Assembly (NCBI GenBank): GCA_019747615.1
Contig: JAIEQQ010000741.1
Coordinates: 1-14,473 of the forward strand
Length of the DNA stretch: 14,473 bases
Source of the DNA: Phycisphaerales bacterium
Lineage (GTDB): Bacteria > Planctomycetota > Phycisphaerae > Phycisphaerales > UBA1924
Direction of reading: 5' to 3'
Part shown: positions 5,821-13,361 of the stretch, piece after piece
How the letters are laid out: each line of letters begins with the position of its first letter
Numbering within the stretch: the stretch's first letter is position 1
Made by a program: the position numbers and the translations under genes
Notes under the pieces: model-generated
Database searches by the model: none
What the model saw: only the letters and a program-made list of their open reading frames with translations
Told to the model about the DNA's origin: nothing

Positions 5821-7368
5821 ATGGCCCTTCCTCGACTGACGCTCGCCACGATTGTCGCCACCGTCGGACCCGCTTCGGAGTCCGTCGATGCGCTGCAGAA
5901 GCTCATCGAAACCGGCGTCGGCGTCTTCCGCCTCAACTTCTCGCACGGCACGCTCGCCGACCACTTGCTCCGCCTCAACGCGATCCGCGAAGCGGCCGCT
6001 CGCGCAAGGCTGCCGATCGCGGTGCTTGGGGACCTCTGCGGGCCGAAGATCCGCGTGGGCCGCGTGCCGGATCCGGGGATCGAGCTGCAATCCGGCCAAG
6101 ACGTGCTGATGGACCCGCAGGCGACCGAGGCCCGCGCCGCGAACGGCACCGATTCAATCTGCGTGCTGCCGTGTTCGCTGGCGTCCATCGCGCGCGACGT
6201 GGCACCGGGGCATCGCGTGCTTATCAATGATGGCAACATCCGCATGTTGTCGCTGGGGCTGGACGCCTTGGGCTCTCGTGAGGTCCTGCGCTGCCGCGTG
6301 ACGACCGGTGGGCTGGTCACATCACGCAAGGGACTGAACCTGCCGGACTCGAAACTCTCGGTCCCGGCGATCACTTCCGAGGACTGGGCGGCGGTGGAGT
6401 GGGCGGTTGAGCACTCGCTGGACTTTCTGGCCCTCTCGTTCGTCCGCAGCGCCGACGAAGTGCGCGAGCTTCAGTCTCGCCTCGAAGTCCTGTGTACTCA
6501 AGGGCGTCCAAGCGATCAGAGCGGCGAGTCCAAACGCATCCCCGTCGTCGCGAAGATGGAGAAGCCCGAAGCCATCGAACGCATGGATGAGATTGTCCAA
6601 GCCGCCGACGGGATCATGGTCGCCCGCGGCGATCTCGGCGTCGAGATGGACCTGGCCCTCGTGCCAATCGTCCAGAAGCGCCTCATCCAAGCGGCCGACC
6701 TGTGGGGCAAGCCGTGCATCGTCGCGACGCAGATGTTGGAGTCCATGATCACCGCGCCGACCCCGACCCGCGCCGAGGCGACTGACGTGGCCAACGCGGT
6801 GCTCGACGGCGCCGACGCGGTCATGCTTTCTGGCGAAACGGCGGTGGGCAAGCACCCGTGCCTGGTGGTCGAGACCATGCGGCGGATCATCGTCGCCGCC
6901 GAGGCCCATCGCGCGACCTTGGATGATCGAGCGACACCGCCGGGGCGCGCTTTGCACTCGGGCTACCGCACCGCAGCGCTCGCCCATGGCGCGTGGCATG
7001 TCGCACGCGACGTCAAGGCCAAGCTCATCGTCTGCTGGTCGCAGCACGGCGGCGCCGCCCGATACCTCTCGCAAACCGGCTTTGACATTCCCATCATCGC
7101 GTACTCATCCAGCCCGAGGCAGACGCGCCGCATGGCGCTGCTCCGGGGCGTGTGGGCGATGGCCATGCCGATCGCTTCGGGCCAGCGCCTCTCACTTGCA
7201 GAATGGAACCGGCGCGTGGATGACGAACTGATTATTCGGCAGTGGGCCGCACCGGGCGATGCGGTGGTGCTCGTCGCGGGTGAGCCGCTGGGCGTTCAGG
7301 GCGCAACGAACACGCTGGCGGTGCACTATGTCGGCAACCCGAGCACGGGGTTCATGGGCCGGTCGTAA
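5821..7368 (+). CDS. pyk: Pyruvate kinase
   Basis: Glycolytic enzyme that transfers phosphate from phosphoenolpyruvate to ADP, giving pyruvate and ATP in the cytosol. The protein has 515 residues. Visible family motifs are FRLNFSHG (36-43) with R37, N39 and S41, and DLCGPKIRVG (71-80) at the start of the B domain. The active-site stretch VVAKMEKPEAI contains catalytic K245 and metal ligand E247. MVARGDLGVEM (266-276) has D271, ATQMLESM (302-309) has T303, and PTRAEATDVANAVLDGADAVMLSGETAVGKHP follows. The C-terminal domain has IVCWSQHGGAARYLS and ends near GVQGATNTLAVHYVG. It is slightly longer than the usual 470-480 residues. The ATG at 5821 places LATIVATVGPAS at the usual N-terminus; an in-frame TTG at 5776 would only add an unlike extension. 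The gene follows pcrA by 46 bases and is convergent with the pilus operon, with a hairpin pair between them. Confidence 0.96.
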   Translation: MALPRLTLATIVATVGPASESVDALQKLIETGVGVFRLNFSHGTLADHLLRLNAIREAAARARLPIAVLGDLCGPKIRVGRVPDPGIELQSGQDVLMDPQATEARAANGTDSICVLPCSLASIARDVAPGHRVLINDGNIRMLSLGLDALGSREVLRCRVTTGGLVTSRKGLNLPDSKLSVPAITSEDWAAVEWAVEHSLDFLALSFVRSADEVRELQSRLEVLCTQGRPSDQSGESKRIPVVAKMEKPEAIERMDEIVQAADGIMVARGDLGVEMDLALVPIVQKRLIQAADLWGKPCIVATQMLESMITAPTPTRAEATDVANAVLDGADAVMLSGETAVGKHPCLVVETMRRIIVAAEAHRATLDDRATPPGRALHSGYRTAALAHGAWHVARDVKAKLIVCWSQHGGAARYLSQTGFDIPIIAYSSSPRQTRRMALLRGVWAMAMPIASGQRLSLAEWNRRVDDELIIRQWAAPGDAVVLVAGEPLGVQGATNTLAVHYVGNPSTGFMGRS

Positions 7369-7393
7369 AGACGGACCACCCGAATCGCTATCA

Positions 7394-7436
7394 ACCTGCC
7401 CCGGTTCCTACCGGGGCAGGTGCCGCGCTTCGCGGC
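7394..7436. terminator. Two adjacent GC-rich hairpins between convergent pyk and the pseudopilin gene
   Basis: The first hairpin has a perfect 12-bp stem, ACCTGCCCCGGT (7394-7405) and ACCGGGGCAGGT (7410-7421), with a 4-base TCCT loop. The second follows directly: GCCGCG (7422-7427) and CGCGGC (7431-7436) with a CTT loop. They lie 25 bases after the pyk stop and about 60 bases after the stop of the facing gene. Neither side has a T-tract, so this is not a classical intrinsic terminator. A bidirectional transcript-end or RNA-stabilising structure is the likely role. Confidence 0.6.
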
Positions 7437-7497
7437 GGAGGGAGCAAGACTGCGACATACTCGCGGCCACATCAATCGCCACAAGCCAAGCGCCCAC

Positions 7498-8277
7498 TCA
7501 CTCATCGTCGATGACACTCATGCGCGGGCGCGTGCTGGCCACCAGGCGAATGCTGGGGTTCTGCTCGCCGCCGTTCATCGCTTGGCGATCCACCCATTGG
7601 CCGGTCTGGTCGTTGTACTCCGAGATCGTCCACGTGCCGGAATCCGCGTCGTACTTGGCGTAGTTCGTTCCGCCGGGCTGCAGTGAGATATCGACCGTCG
7701 CCCGGATCAGGCGCGGGCCGACGTCGTACGCGAGGTTGAATCGGCAGTCGAGCACGCCGTCCAGCAGCGGCCTCTCGGTGCGAACGGTCGCACCGTTCTG
7801 GGTGCGATCGACGACCATCCAGAGCACAAAGGGCCCGCGCAGGCCGGTCGTTTCGCCGGCAACAAGCGTCGCCGCGGCCGCCCTCCGCTGGAATCGCGTG
7901 ATCTCGCGAATCCCGGCGCCCACATCCTCGAACGAGACGAACTCGATGCGATCGTGGTCGGCCGGGTTCTGGGTCGCGTCGAGCACGTTCGTCGGCGCGG
8001 GGCCGAACTCCTTGCCCGTGCGGATCATCTGAAGCACGCGATGCACCGCGACACGCGCGATCACGTTTGAACTTGCGGTATCGCTGATGGCGTTGTACCG
8101 CTTGAACATCACATCAAGGGCCACCAGAGCCGCCGTCAGCAGCGTCGCGCTGATCGTCAGCGCGACGAGCATCTCGATGAGGCTGAAGCCCCGGCGAGCG
8201 CGCCGCGAGCCGCGCGCCGCGCGACACGCACGACTTCCGCCCGCACAGGACACAAGATCGAGAGTGTTGCCGGTCAT
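7498..8277 (-). CDS. PilW/GspJ-like minor pseudopilin (prepilin-type N-terminal methylation domain)
   Basis: A 259-residue protein with a class III prepilin signal: Arg-rich leader, then RRG|FSLIEMLVALTISATLLTAALVAL. Cleavage is expected after G30, leaving F at +1 and E at +5, followed by the hydrophobic helix of about 20 residues that holds pilins in the membrane and in the fibre. The rest is a soluble domain with no motif I can name. Its position last in the operon, after PilV-like and PilX-like genes, and the RYNAISDTASSNVIARVAVHRVLQMIRTG stretch after the helix resemble PilW/GspJ-type minor pseudopilins. The start codon abuts the stop of the upstream gene (TAA then ATG), which implies translational coupling. 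The 30-residue leader is long; no closer ATG exists between M1 and the cleavage site. The pilin type (W/J) is inferred; the prepilin assignment is firm. Confidence 0.85.
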   Translation of the reverse strand: MTGNTLDLVSCAGGSRACRAARGSRRARRGFSLIEMLVALTISATLLTAALVALDVMFKRYNAISDTASSNVIARVAVHRVLQMIRTGKEFGPAPTNVLDATQNPADHDRIEFVSFEDVGAGIREITRFQRRAAAATLVAGETTGLRGPFVLWMVVDRTQNGATVRTERPLLDGVLDCRFNLAYDVGPRLIRATVDISLQPGGTNYAKYDADSGTWTISEYNDQTGQWVDRQAMNGGEQNPSIRLVASTRPRMSVIDDE

Positions 8278-11157
8278 TTAGAGTTCCTTCCCTTCGCGAT
8301 AGCTGCCGGGAACAGCCGTGGCGCTCAGCGGGAGCATGATGCCGTCGGGCATCGGGAGCTTCGGATTCCACTTCACACGCACGCGCCCGAAGCCGTAGAA
8401 CGGCACCGCCACAGCGCCCGCGGTCACCTGCGCCGGCGTCGGCGTCTGCGTGGGGCCAAGGTCGGGCAGACCATCGCCGTCAAGGTCGTAGCCCACGATG
8501 CGCTGCCCGTTCACGATCGGGAGCGTCGACGGGTCCAGCGCTTCCTGATCGCCATCGGCGGCGCCGAAGTAGCCCAGCGTCACGTTGAAGTTCGCAGGAT
8601 TACCCACCGCCTGGCCATACTGCTGCAGCGGGCCGCTTCCGAACTCCGGCTTGAAGGTCATCAGCAGCGTGCCATCGATCGAGGTGTTGCCGCGTGCGTC
8701 AAACGTGCCGGCGACGATCGTCCCGCGGAGCTGGACGTTCTGGCCCGTCGGCGCGTTGGTCACGCTCGATGCGTCGGTCGGGCTGTTGAACTGCCCGATG
8801 TCCACCGAATAGTTCGGCGCCAGCAGCGAGCTCTTGGCGATCTCCGCGGCGTCGTCCGGGTCGGGGTTCAGGCTCAATGCGGTGCTGATCGGGTGCTTGT
8901 CGGTGAACCGCGTCGAGCCGGTGAACTGCAGCTTATTGCGAACGTGCGTGAACGCCGTCGGCGCGTCGCTGGCGATCGACCCAACGACCAGGCAGTTGTG
9001 GAATCGGATGTTGTTGCTGTACCGCTTCGTGTCGCGATTGGCGCCGGTCTGCGTCGCGCCGTTGATCACCGGCGGGTTCGGGAAGTCGTTGTAGTTCGCC
9101 GGGCCGTCGATCACGTTGCCCGAGGTGTATCGCACGAAGTCGCTCTTGTCCAGCGGCTGAGTAACCGGGACCGGACGCGCCGTTGCTGCATCCCAACGCA
9201 ACGAGCCGTACAGGTTCCACAGCTCGTGGGTGTTCGCCGTGTTCACTTGAACGTGCGTGACGCCAACGAAGGTGCAGTTCACGAACAGAGCATTTGTGCC
9301 TGCGGGAATCTTGACATTCTTGAACGTCATGTTCTCGTAGCGCGGGCGGATGTACCAGTCAACGAACGTCGGGCTGTTGAACGGCATCTTCTCCCAGAGG
9401 TCCTGACCCGTCAGCGCCCGTGCACTGGCGTTGTTCATGTCCGCACGGAAGAACCGCGGCAGGCTCGCGTTCGTCTTGGCCTCGGTATACGTCGCCAGCG
9501 CCACGCTGCTGACACCGAGCTGCGCCGCCACCTGCGTCGCAAACGTCGCGCCATCGGCGATGGCGGTGAGCGAGCCTTGGGCATTGGTGAACGTGGACTG
9601 ATTCAACTCCGGCAGCGCGTCGCTGTTGGCGTTGTACGTCTGCGCCGAGCGACCCGCCGGTGGCACGATCGTGCCCCGCAGCAACTGCGAGACCGAGCCG
9701 CCGCGCTGCGCCGCCCACTGGCCCTGATTCACGCGCATGACCAGCCGTCCGCGCACTTTCGCATATTGGTCCCTGGCGTCGATCAGGCCGTCGCGATACC
9801 CAAGAACTCGATCGTCGCTGTCAAGCAAGCTGCTGACCGTCACGATCCGTGAGTTGTCGGCCGCATCAGTCCATCCCGAGACACCGTTCTTGTTGCGATC
9901 CGGATTGCCCGAGTCGATCATGAACGCCAGGTCATCGTCGGCGGTGAACTCCGCGGCGCCGCCACTGGCGGGCGTGCCCGCCGTCAGTCGAGCCGACAGC
10001 ACGAGCCTGCCGTCGTTGTTCGTGTCGTAGTGATTCATGAACACATCGAACTCGTCGATGTAGCCGTCGCCGGTCTTGTCGGTGAACGCGTTGTCGCCCT
10101 GCCCGTTGTTGTCGTAGTCCCGTGTCGAGGGCGGGATGCCCTGCCGCTCGGTCGGGTGGTTGACACGGAGCCGGTTGTCCCCGTCCTGATCGTATTGGCG
10201 GATGCCATTGAACAGGTCCGTCAGCTTCTGATCGAGCGTCGAGTTGATCCCGAAGAAGTCCGACTTCATCACGATCGGATCACCATTGGCGAAGCTCACA
10301 TCGGTATACGTCGCGCCGAGGTTGCCCACGATGTCCACGTTCTTGCCGATCATGATGCGGCTGGGCCCCATCACGGCGTGCTGCGGCCGCTTGACAATGC
10401 GGAAGTCCTGAACGATCGTCCGTGTCAGCGAGCGATCGCCCGACTCCGAGGCGTTCCGTGCGTAGCTGTACGAACTGCCCATCGCGCTGACCGAGGAGTA
10501 CCCGGTCACGAACACGCGGATGTCCGTTCCGTTGGCCAGCGGGGCATAGGTGATCTGATACGCCGCGGGGTTCGCGTCGCCCGCCGAACCCTCGACGGCC
10601 ATCGCGGGCGTCACGATCCAGTTGGTGAGCGCGTAGCGCGTGTTGTCAGCGCCCGCGGGCGCTGATGCGAGCTGCGTCTGGATCACAGTGCCCGGCGCTG
10701 CCACCGTGTTCAGATCCGCCATGTGCCGATTGACCACCGCCTGCGCGATGCCCTGCGGCAGCGAGAACTCGTTGTACCCGTCCGCTCCGCGGATCTGCAC
10801 CGTCCCATCCGCCGCGGTGGTTGAACCGTTCCAGAGTCGCGAAGCGAACGCCGAGTCGATGGTGCCCTTGGAGACGACAAATCTCGACACCGCATCCTCG
10901 ATGCGGCTCTTCGCGACGCCCATGCCCGTTTCCGCAGCGCCGAGCGAGCGGAGCACGTGCAAGTTCGTCGAAGCCGTCCGGAGGTTACCCTGGCTCACGA
11001 TCGCCATCGCCAGGCCGAGAGATCCGAACAAGACGAGGAACATCATCGACAGAATCGAGACCACTCCTCGCTTCGTTCGAGGCTTGACCAGGCGCTTCGC
11101 CGTCCCCGCGATGCTTGCGAGCCGGTTCGTCAGCGATGTTCGCAGCAGCGTACTCAT
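8278..11157 (-). CDS. Large PilX/GspK-like pilus assembly protein with EF-hand-type calcium loops
   Basis: A 959-residue protein. After a basic N-terminus it has one membrane helix (about 31-54, GVVSILSMMFLVLFGSLGLA), then QGNLRTASTNLHVLRSLGAAETGMGVAKSRI, the N-terminal pattern of PilX/GspK-type proteins, which lack the usual prepilin Glu5. Typical PilX is under 200 and GspK about 300 residues, so this one is much larger. Residues 322-431 hold Asp/Asn loops: DQDGDNRLRV (323-332), DKTGDGYIDEFD (360-371, close to a 12-residue EF-hand loop), DTNNDGRL (378-385) and PDRNKNGV (419-426). DLDGDGLPDLG (891-901) is another near the C-terminus. The segment about 600-830 has short repeating beta-like stretches (TFKNVKIPAG, LFVNCTFVG, IRFHNCLVVG, VQLRGTIVAG) that could form a beta-helix. 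AAGGA and GAGGG precede the ATG. It lies between PilV-like and PilW-like genes. Calcium binding and tip location are inferred. Confidence 0.8.
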   Translation of the reverse strand: MSTLLRTSLTNRLASIAGTAKRLVKPRTKRGVVSILSMMFLVLFGSLGLAMAIVSQGNLRTASTNLHVLRSLGAAETGMGVAKSRIEDAVSRFVVSKGTIDSAFASRLWNGSTTAADGTVQIRGADGYNEFSLPQGIAQAVVNRHMADLNTVAAPGTVIQTQLASAPAGADNTRYALTNWIVTPAMAVEGSAGDANPAAYQITYAPLANGTDIRVFVTGYSSVSAMGSSYSYARNASESGDRSLTRTIVQDFRIVKRPQHAVMGPSRIMIGKNVDIVGNLGATYTDVSFANGDPIVMKSDFFGINSTLDQKLTDLFNGIRQYDQDGDNRLRVNHPTERQGIPPSTRDYDNNGQGDNAFTDKTGDGYIDEFDVFMNHYDTNNDGRLVLSARLTAGTPASGGAAEFTADDDLAFMIDSGNPDRNKNGVSGWTDAADNSRIVTVSSLLDSDDRVLGYRDGLIDARDQYAKVRGRLVMRVNQGQWAAQRGGSVSQLLRGTIVPPAGRSAQTYNANSDALPELNQSTFTNAQGSLTAIADGATFATQVAAQLGVSSVALATYTEAKTNASLPRFFRADMNNASARALTGQDLWEKMPFNSPTFVDWYIRPRYENMTFKNVKIPAGTNALFVNCTFVGVTHVQVNTANTHELWNLYGSLRWDAATARPVPVTQPLDKSDFVRYTSGNVIDGPANYNDFPNPPVINGATQTGANRDTKRYSNNIRFHNCLVVGSIASDAPTAFTHVRNKLQFTGSTRFTDKHPISTALSLNPDPDDAAEIAKSSLLAPNYSVDIGQFNSPTDASSVTNAPTGQNVQLRGTIVAGTFDARGNTSIDGTLLMTFKPEFGSGPLQQYGQAVGNPANFNVTLGYFGAADGDQEALDPSTLPIVNGQRIVGYDLDGDGLPDLGPTQTPTPAQVTAGAVAVPFYGFGRVRVKWNPKLPMPDGIMLPLSATAVPGSYREGKEL

Positions 11158-11161
11158 GGTG

Positions 11162-11173
11162 CCCTCGTTCCTT
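11162..11173 (-). promoter_or_regulatory. Ribosome binding site of the PilX-like gene
   Basis: The minus strand reads AAGGAACGAGGG followed by CACC and the ATG at 11157. AAGGA is at a normal Shine-Dalgarno distance and GAGGG is a closer second option. This supports the chosen start. Confidence 0.55.
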
Positions 11174-11226
11174 CAGCCTCAGATCCCATCGACTCATCGC
11201 CCCGCAACACCCCGCTCACAAACCCC

Positions 11227-11946
11227 TCAACGCGGCACAATCCACACCACGCGCGCCATCGTCTGTGGCGCAACGTCCAGCGGGCCCTGATAGAACACCG
11301 ACACCGTCACCCGCAGCGGAAACTGATCGATCGCAACGCCCGAGTTGCCGGTCGACGGCGCGATCAGATAGCTGTCGTCTCGCACCGTCGCGGAGTTGAA
11401 CGGGTCGATCTTCTGCACATCCACACGCTGCGACCAGCCGCGCATCGCCACCGGCAAGTCATCCTCGCCCGTCTCCGGCTGGCCATTTGGCAGCGTGTTC
11501 TGAATCACGCGGCTGAACGCGTCGATCGGACCAGGAAAGTTGCCCCCCGCACCAAACGTGACGCCATCGAAATCGTCGATGTCGTTGAAGTCCTCGGCGA
11601 CGACCTCGCCAGTCTCGCGTCCCCAGCCGTTCAGCGTGCTGCTCGCACCCGACGACGTCACATACAACCCCGTCACCGGGTCATGGCGCGGCAGCCACCG
11701 CATCCGCTCCCGCAGCTCGTTGGCCAGGTGCGTCGCCGTCGCCGAGCTCGTCGAGTATCCATTGCTCCGCGTGAACGTCTGCTGCGCCTCGACCAGCGCC
11801 AGCACACCCACGCCGATAATCACGGTCGCCAGCGCTGACTCGAGCAGCGTGAAGCCACGCCGGGCCCCGGGCTCGCGGCGCGGACGCATCGCCCGCGTGA
11901 GATTGGCCGACTCGCGCCGTCGCTGTTCAGGTGGTTGCGCAGACAT
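11227..11946 (-). CDS. PilV/GspI-like minor pseudopilin (prepilin-type N-terminal methylation domain)
   Basis: A 239-residue protein with the class III prepilin signal ARRG|FTLLESALATVIIGVGVLAL. Cleavage is expected after G31, with F at +1 and E at +5 and a hydrophobic helix following. VEAQQTFTRSN and THLANELRERMR after the helix resemble the PilV/GspI family, whose members continue with a similar 'A..LA.E..E..R' pattern. The mature part has no motif I can name. The leader is long and Arg-rich. An internal ATG at 11889 would shorten it to 12 residues, but only the start at 11946 has a GGGAG Shine-Dalgarno, so the longer form is preferred. The gene lies 57 bases after pilC and 69 before the PilX-like gene, in an apparent operon. 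V/I type is inferred from order and this motif. Confidence 0.85.
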   Translation of the reverse strand: MSAQPPEQRRRESANLTRAMRPRREPGARRGFTLLESALATVIIGVGVLALVEAQQTFTRSNGYSTSSATATHLANELRERMRWLPRHDPVTGLYVTSSGASSTLNGWGRETGEVVAEDFNDIDDFDGVTFGAGGNFPGPIDAFSRVIQNTLPNGQPETGEDDLPVAMRGWSQRVDVQKIDPFNSATVRDDSYLIAPSTGNSGVAIDQFPLRVTVSVFYQGPLDVAPQTMARVVWIVPR

Positions 11947-11955
11947 CGTGGTTCA

Positions 11956-11960
11956 CTCCC
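11956..11960 (-). promoter_or_regulatory. Ribosome binding site of the PilV-like gene
   Basis: The minus strand has GGGAG ending nine bases before the ATG at 11946, with GGAGG a few bases further up. It decides between the start at 11946 and the internal ATG at 11889, which has no such site. Confidence 0.5.
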
Positions 11961-11967
11961 GTCCTCC

Positions 11968-11984
11968 GGCGGCGGCTCGCCGCC
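11968..11984 (-). other. Small GC hairpin between pilC and the PilV-like gene
   Basis: GGCGGCG (11968-11974) pairs with CGCCGCC (11978-11984) across a 3-base loop. It lies 20 bases after the pilC stop and just before the ribosome binding site of the next gene. It could modulate readthrough or mark an RNA processing site. No T-tract follows, so it is unlikely to be a terminator. Confidence 0.4.
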
Positions 11985-12003
11985 ATCCGATCAACCATCC
12001 AAT

Positions 12004-13230
12004 TCATTTCACGATCTGGCTCATCTTGAAGATGGGCAGAATGATCGCCATCGCGATAAACCCGACGACAGACCCCATAAGCACGATCATGATCGGTTCG
12101 ATCATGCTCGTCACCGCCCTGATCTGGTCTTTGAGCTGCTTGGCGTAGTACGCGCTGATCTCGTCCAGCACCTCGCCGAGCTTACCGGACTCCTCACCGG
12201 CGGAGATCATCTGCACCACCGCCTGCGGCAGCAGCTTGCTCTTGAACAGCATTCCGCTGATCTTCTTGCCGGTCTTGACCGACGCCTGCACGCTCATCCA
12301 GAGTCGCTCGTAGAGCTTATTGCCCGAGACATCGCCGGTAATCTGCAAGACGTCCAGCATCGGCACGCCAGCGTTCACAAGCTGGCCCATGGTCTGCAGC
12401 GATCGCGAGATGTAGAGCGAGCGGAACATGCCGCGCATGATCGGGATCGAGAGCTTGGACTTGTCGATCCAGAAAGAGCCGACCTCGGTGCGGGCGAAGG
12501 CGTAGAAGCCGCCGGCGATCGCAAAGAGCGCGCCGACGATGAACGGCCAGCGTTCGACCATCAGATCCGAGAGGCCCAGCAGGAACGTCGTCGCCCAAGG
12601 CAGCGCGTCCTCCTTGCCCTGGAACACGCTCTTGAACTTCGGAAGCACGAACGTGAGCAAGAAGACCGTCACGCCCACTGCCATCGTTCCGATCACGCCG
12701 GGGTAGATCGCAGCGCCGATGACCATCTTCCGCGTCTCGATCTCCTGACCGATGTACCCCGCGATGCGGTCGAGCATCTGGCTGAAGTTACCGGCCATCT
12801 CCGACGCACGCACCATGTGGATATACAGCGGGCCGAAGAGCTTGGGGTACTTCTGCAAGGCCTGGCTGAACTGCTTACCACTCTCGACATCGGCCTTCAG
12901 ACTGTTGATGACTTTTTTGAAACCCACGTGCGTGGTCTGATCGCCGATGCCCTCCAGCGCCGCCCGAAGGTTGATGCCCGCTCGCAGCATGACCGCAAGC
13001 TGCGTCGTGAAGTCCAAGACGTGCGTCGCCCGCGGGCGACCCGCGTTCAACTCCGCGAACTTCGCGAGCCACTTTGCACGCGTTTCCTCCGCGCCCATCG
13101 GGTTGACCGACAGCACGTGAACGCCCTGATTGCGGAGGATCTGCGCCGCCGTCGAGATCGTGTCGGCCACGACCACGCCGGACTGCACCTGCCCCGAGTT
13201 ATTACGTGTCTGATACCTGTACTGCGGCAT
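12004..13230 (-). CDS. pilC: PilC/GspF-family inner-membrane platform protein
   Basis: Polytopic inner-membrane protein that couples the cytoplasmic assembly and retraction ATPases to pilin movement. The 408-residue length is normal for the family. The N-terminus, MPQYRYQTRNNSGQVQSGVV with ...ILRNQGVHVLSV, is the usual cytoplasmic start. Two T2SSF repeats follow. The first has FTTQLAVMLRAGINLRAALEGI (74-95) and MVRASEMAGNFSQMLDRIA (139-157). The second has SRSLQTMGQLVNAGVPMLDVLQI (275-297) and MISAGEESGKLGEVLDEIS (341-359). Hydrophobic segments lie at about 172-197, 230-246 and 376-401. Both repeats keep the conserved (A/G)E...G.(F/L)..L core. The gene is 131 bases downstream of pilT on the same strand, with two hairpins between them, and upstream of the pseudopilins. 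The name pilC rather than gspF rests on the adjacent pilT. Confidence 0.94.
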   Translation of the reverse strand: MPQYRYQTRNNSGQVQSGVVVADTISTAAQILRNQGVHVLSVNPMGAEETRAKWLAKFAELNAGRPRATHVLDFTTQLAVMLRAGINLRAALEGIGDQTTHVGFKKVINSLKADVESGKQFSQALQKYPKLFGPLYIHMVRASEMAGNFSQMLDRIAGYIGQEIETRKMVIGAAIYPGVIGTMAVGVTVFLLTFVLPKFKSVFQGKEDALPWATTFLLGLSDLMVERWPFIVGALFAIAGGFYAFARTEVGSFWIDKSKLSIPIMRGMFRSLYISRSLQTMGQLVNAGVPMLDVLQITGDVSGNKLYERLWMSVQASVKTGKKISGMLFKSKLLPQAVVQMISAGEESGKLGEVLDEISAYYAKQLKDQIRAVTSMIEPIMIVLMGSVVGFIAMAIILPIFKMSQIVK

Positions 13231-13283
13231 GGTGCGTTCTCGTGGTTGACCGGGTCAGTGTCTTCGGATGAGCCTTCGGGTGG

Positions 13284-13304
13284 GCCGGCCACTCCGTGGC
13301 CGGC
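13284..13304. other. Hairpin with CACTCCGTG core, upstream of pilC
   Basis: GCCGGCCAC (13284-13292) pairs perfectly with GTGGCCGGC (13296-13304) across a TCC loop. In the minus-strand transcript, which carries pilT and pilC, the loop reads GGA. The structure ends 53 bases before the pilC start. No T-tract follows. Confidence 0.7.
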
Positions 13305-13323
13305 TGCCTTGTCTCCGCGTGGC

Positions 13324-13340
13324 CCGTCACTCCGTGACGG
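13324..13340. other. Second hairpin with the same CACTCCGTG core, after the pilT stop
   Basis: CCGTCAC (13324-13330) pairs with GTGACGG (13334-13340) across the same TCC loop, again GGA in the pilT-pilC transcript. It lies about 20 bases after the pilT stop codon. The innermost nine bases match those of the neighbouring hairpin while the outer stem bases differ. Confidence 0.65.
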
Positions 13341-13361
13341 CTCCGCCTGATTCCTCTGGGC

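Noticed and set aside
8893..9852. Open frame of 319 codons on the plus strand opposite the PilX-like gene
   Set aside because: Arg/Val/Ala-rich shadow of the coding strand with no recognisable domain; the minus-strand gene has a membrane helix, calcium loops and a ribosome binding site.
11935..13350. Long open frame (471 codons) on the plus strand opposite pilC
   Set aside because: It is antisense to a clear PilC and rich in H, R, D and L, as expected of a complementary frame in GC-rich DNA.
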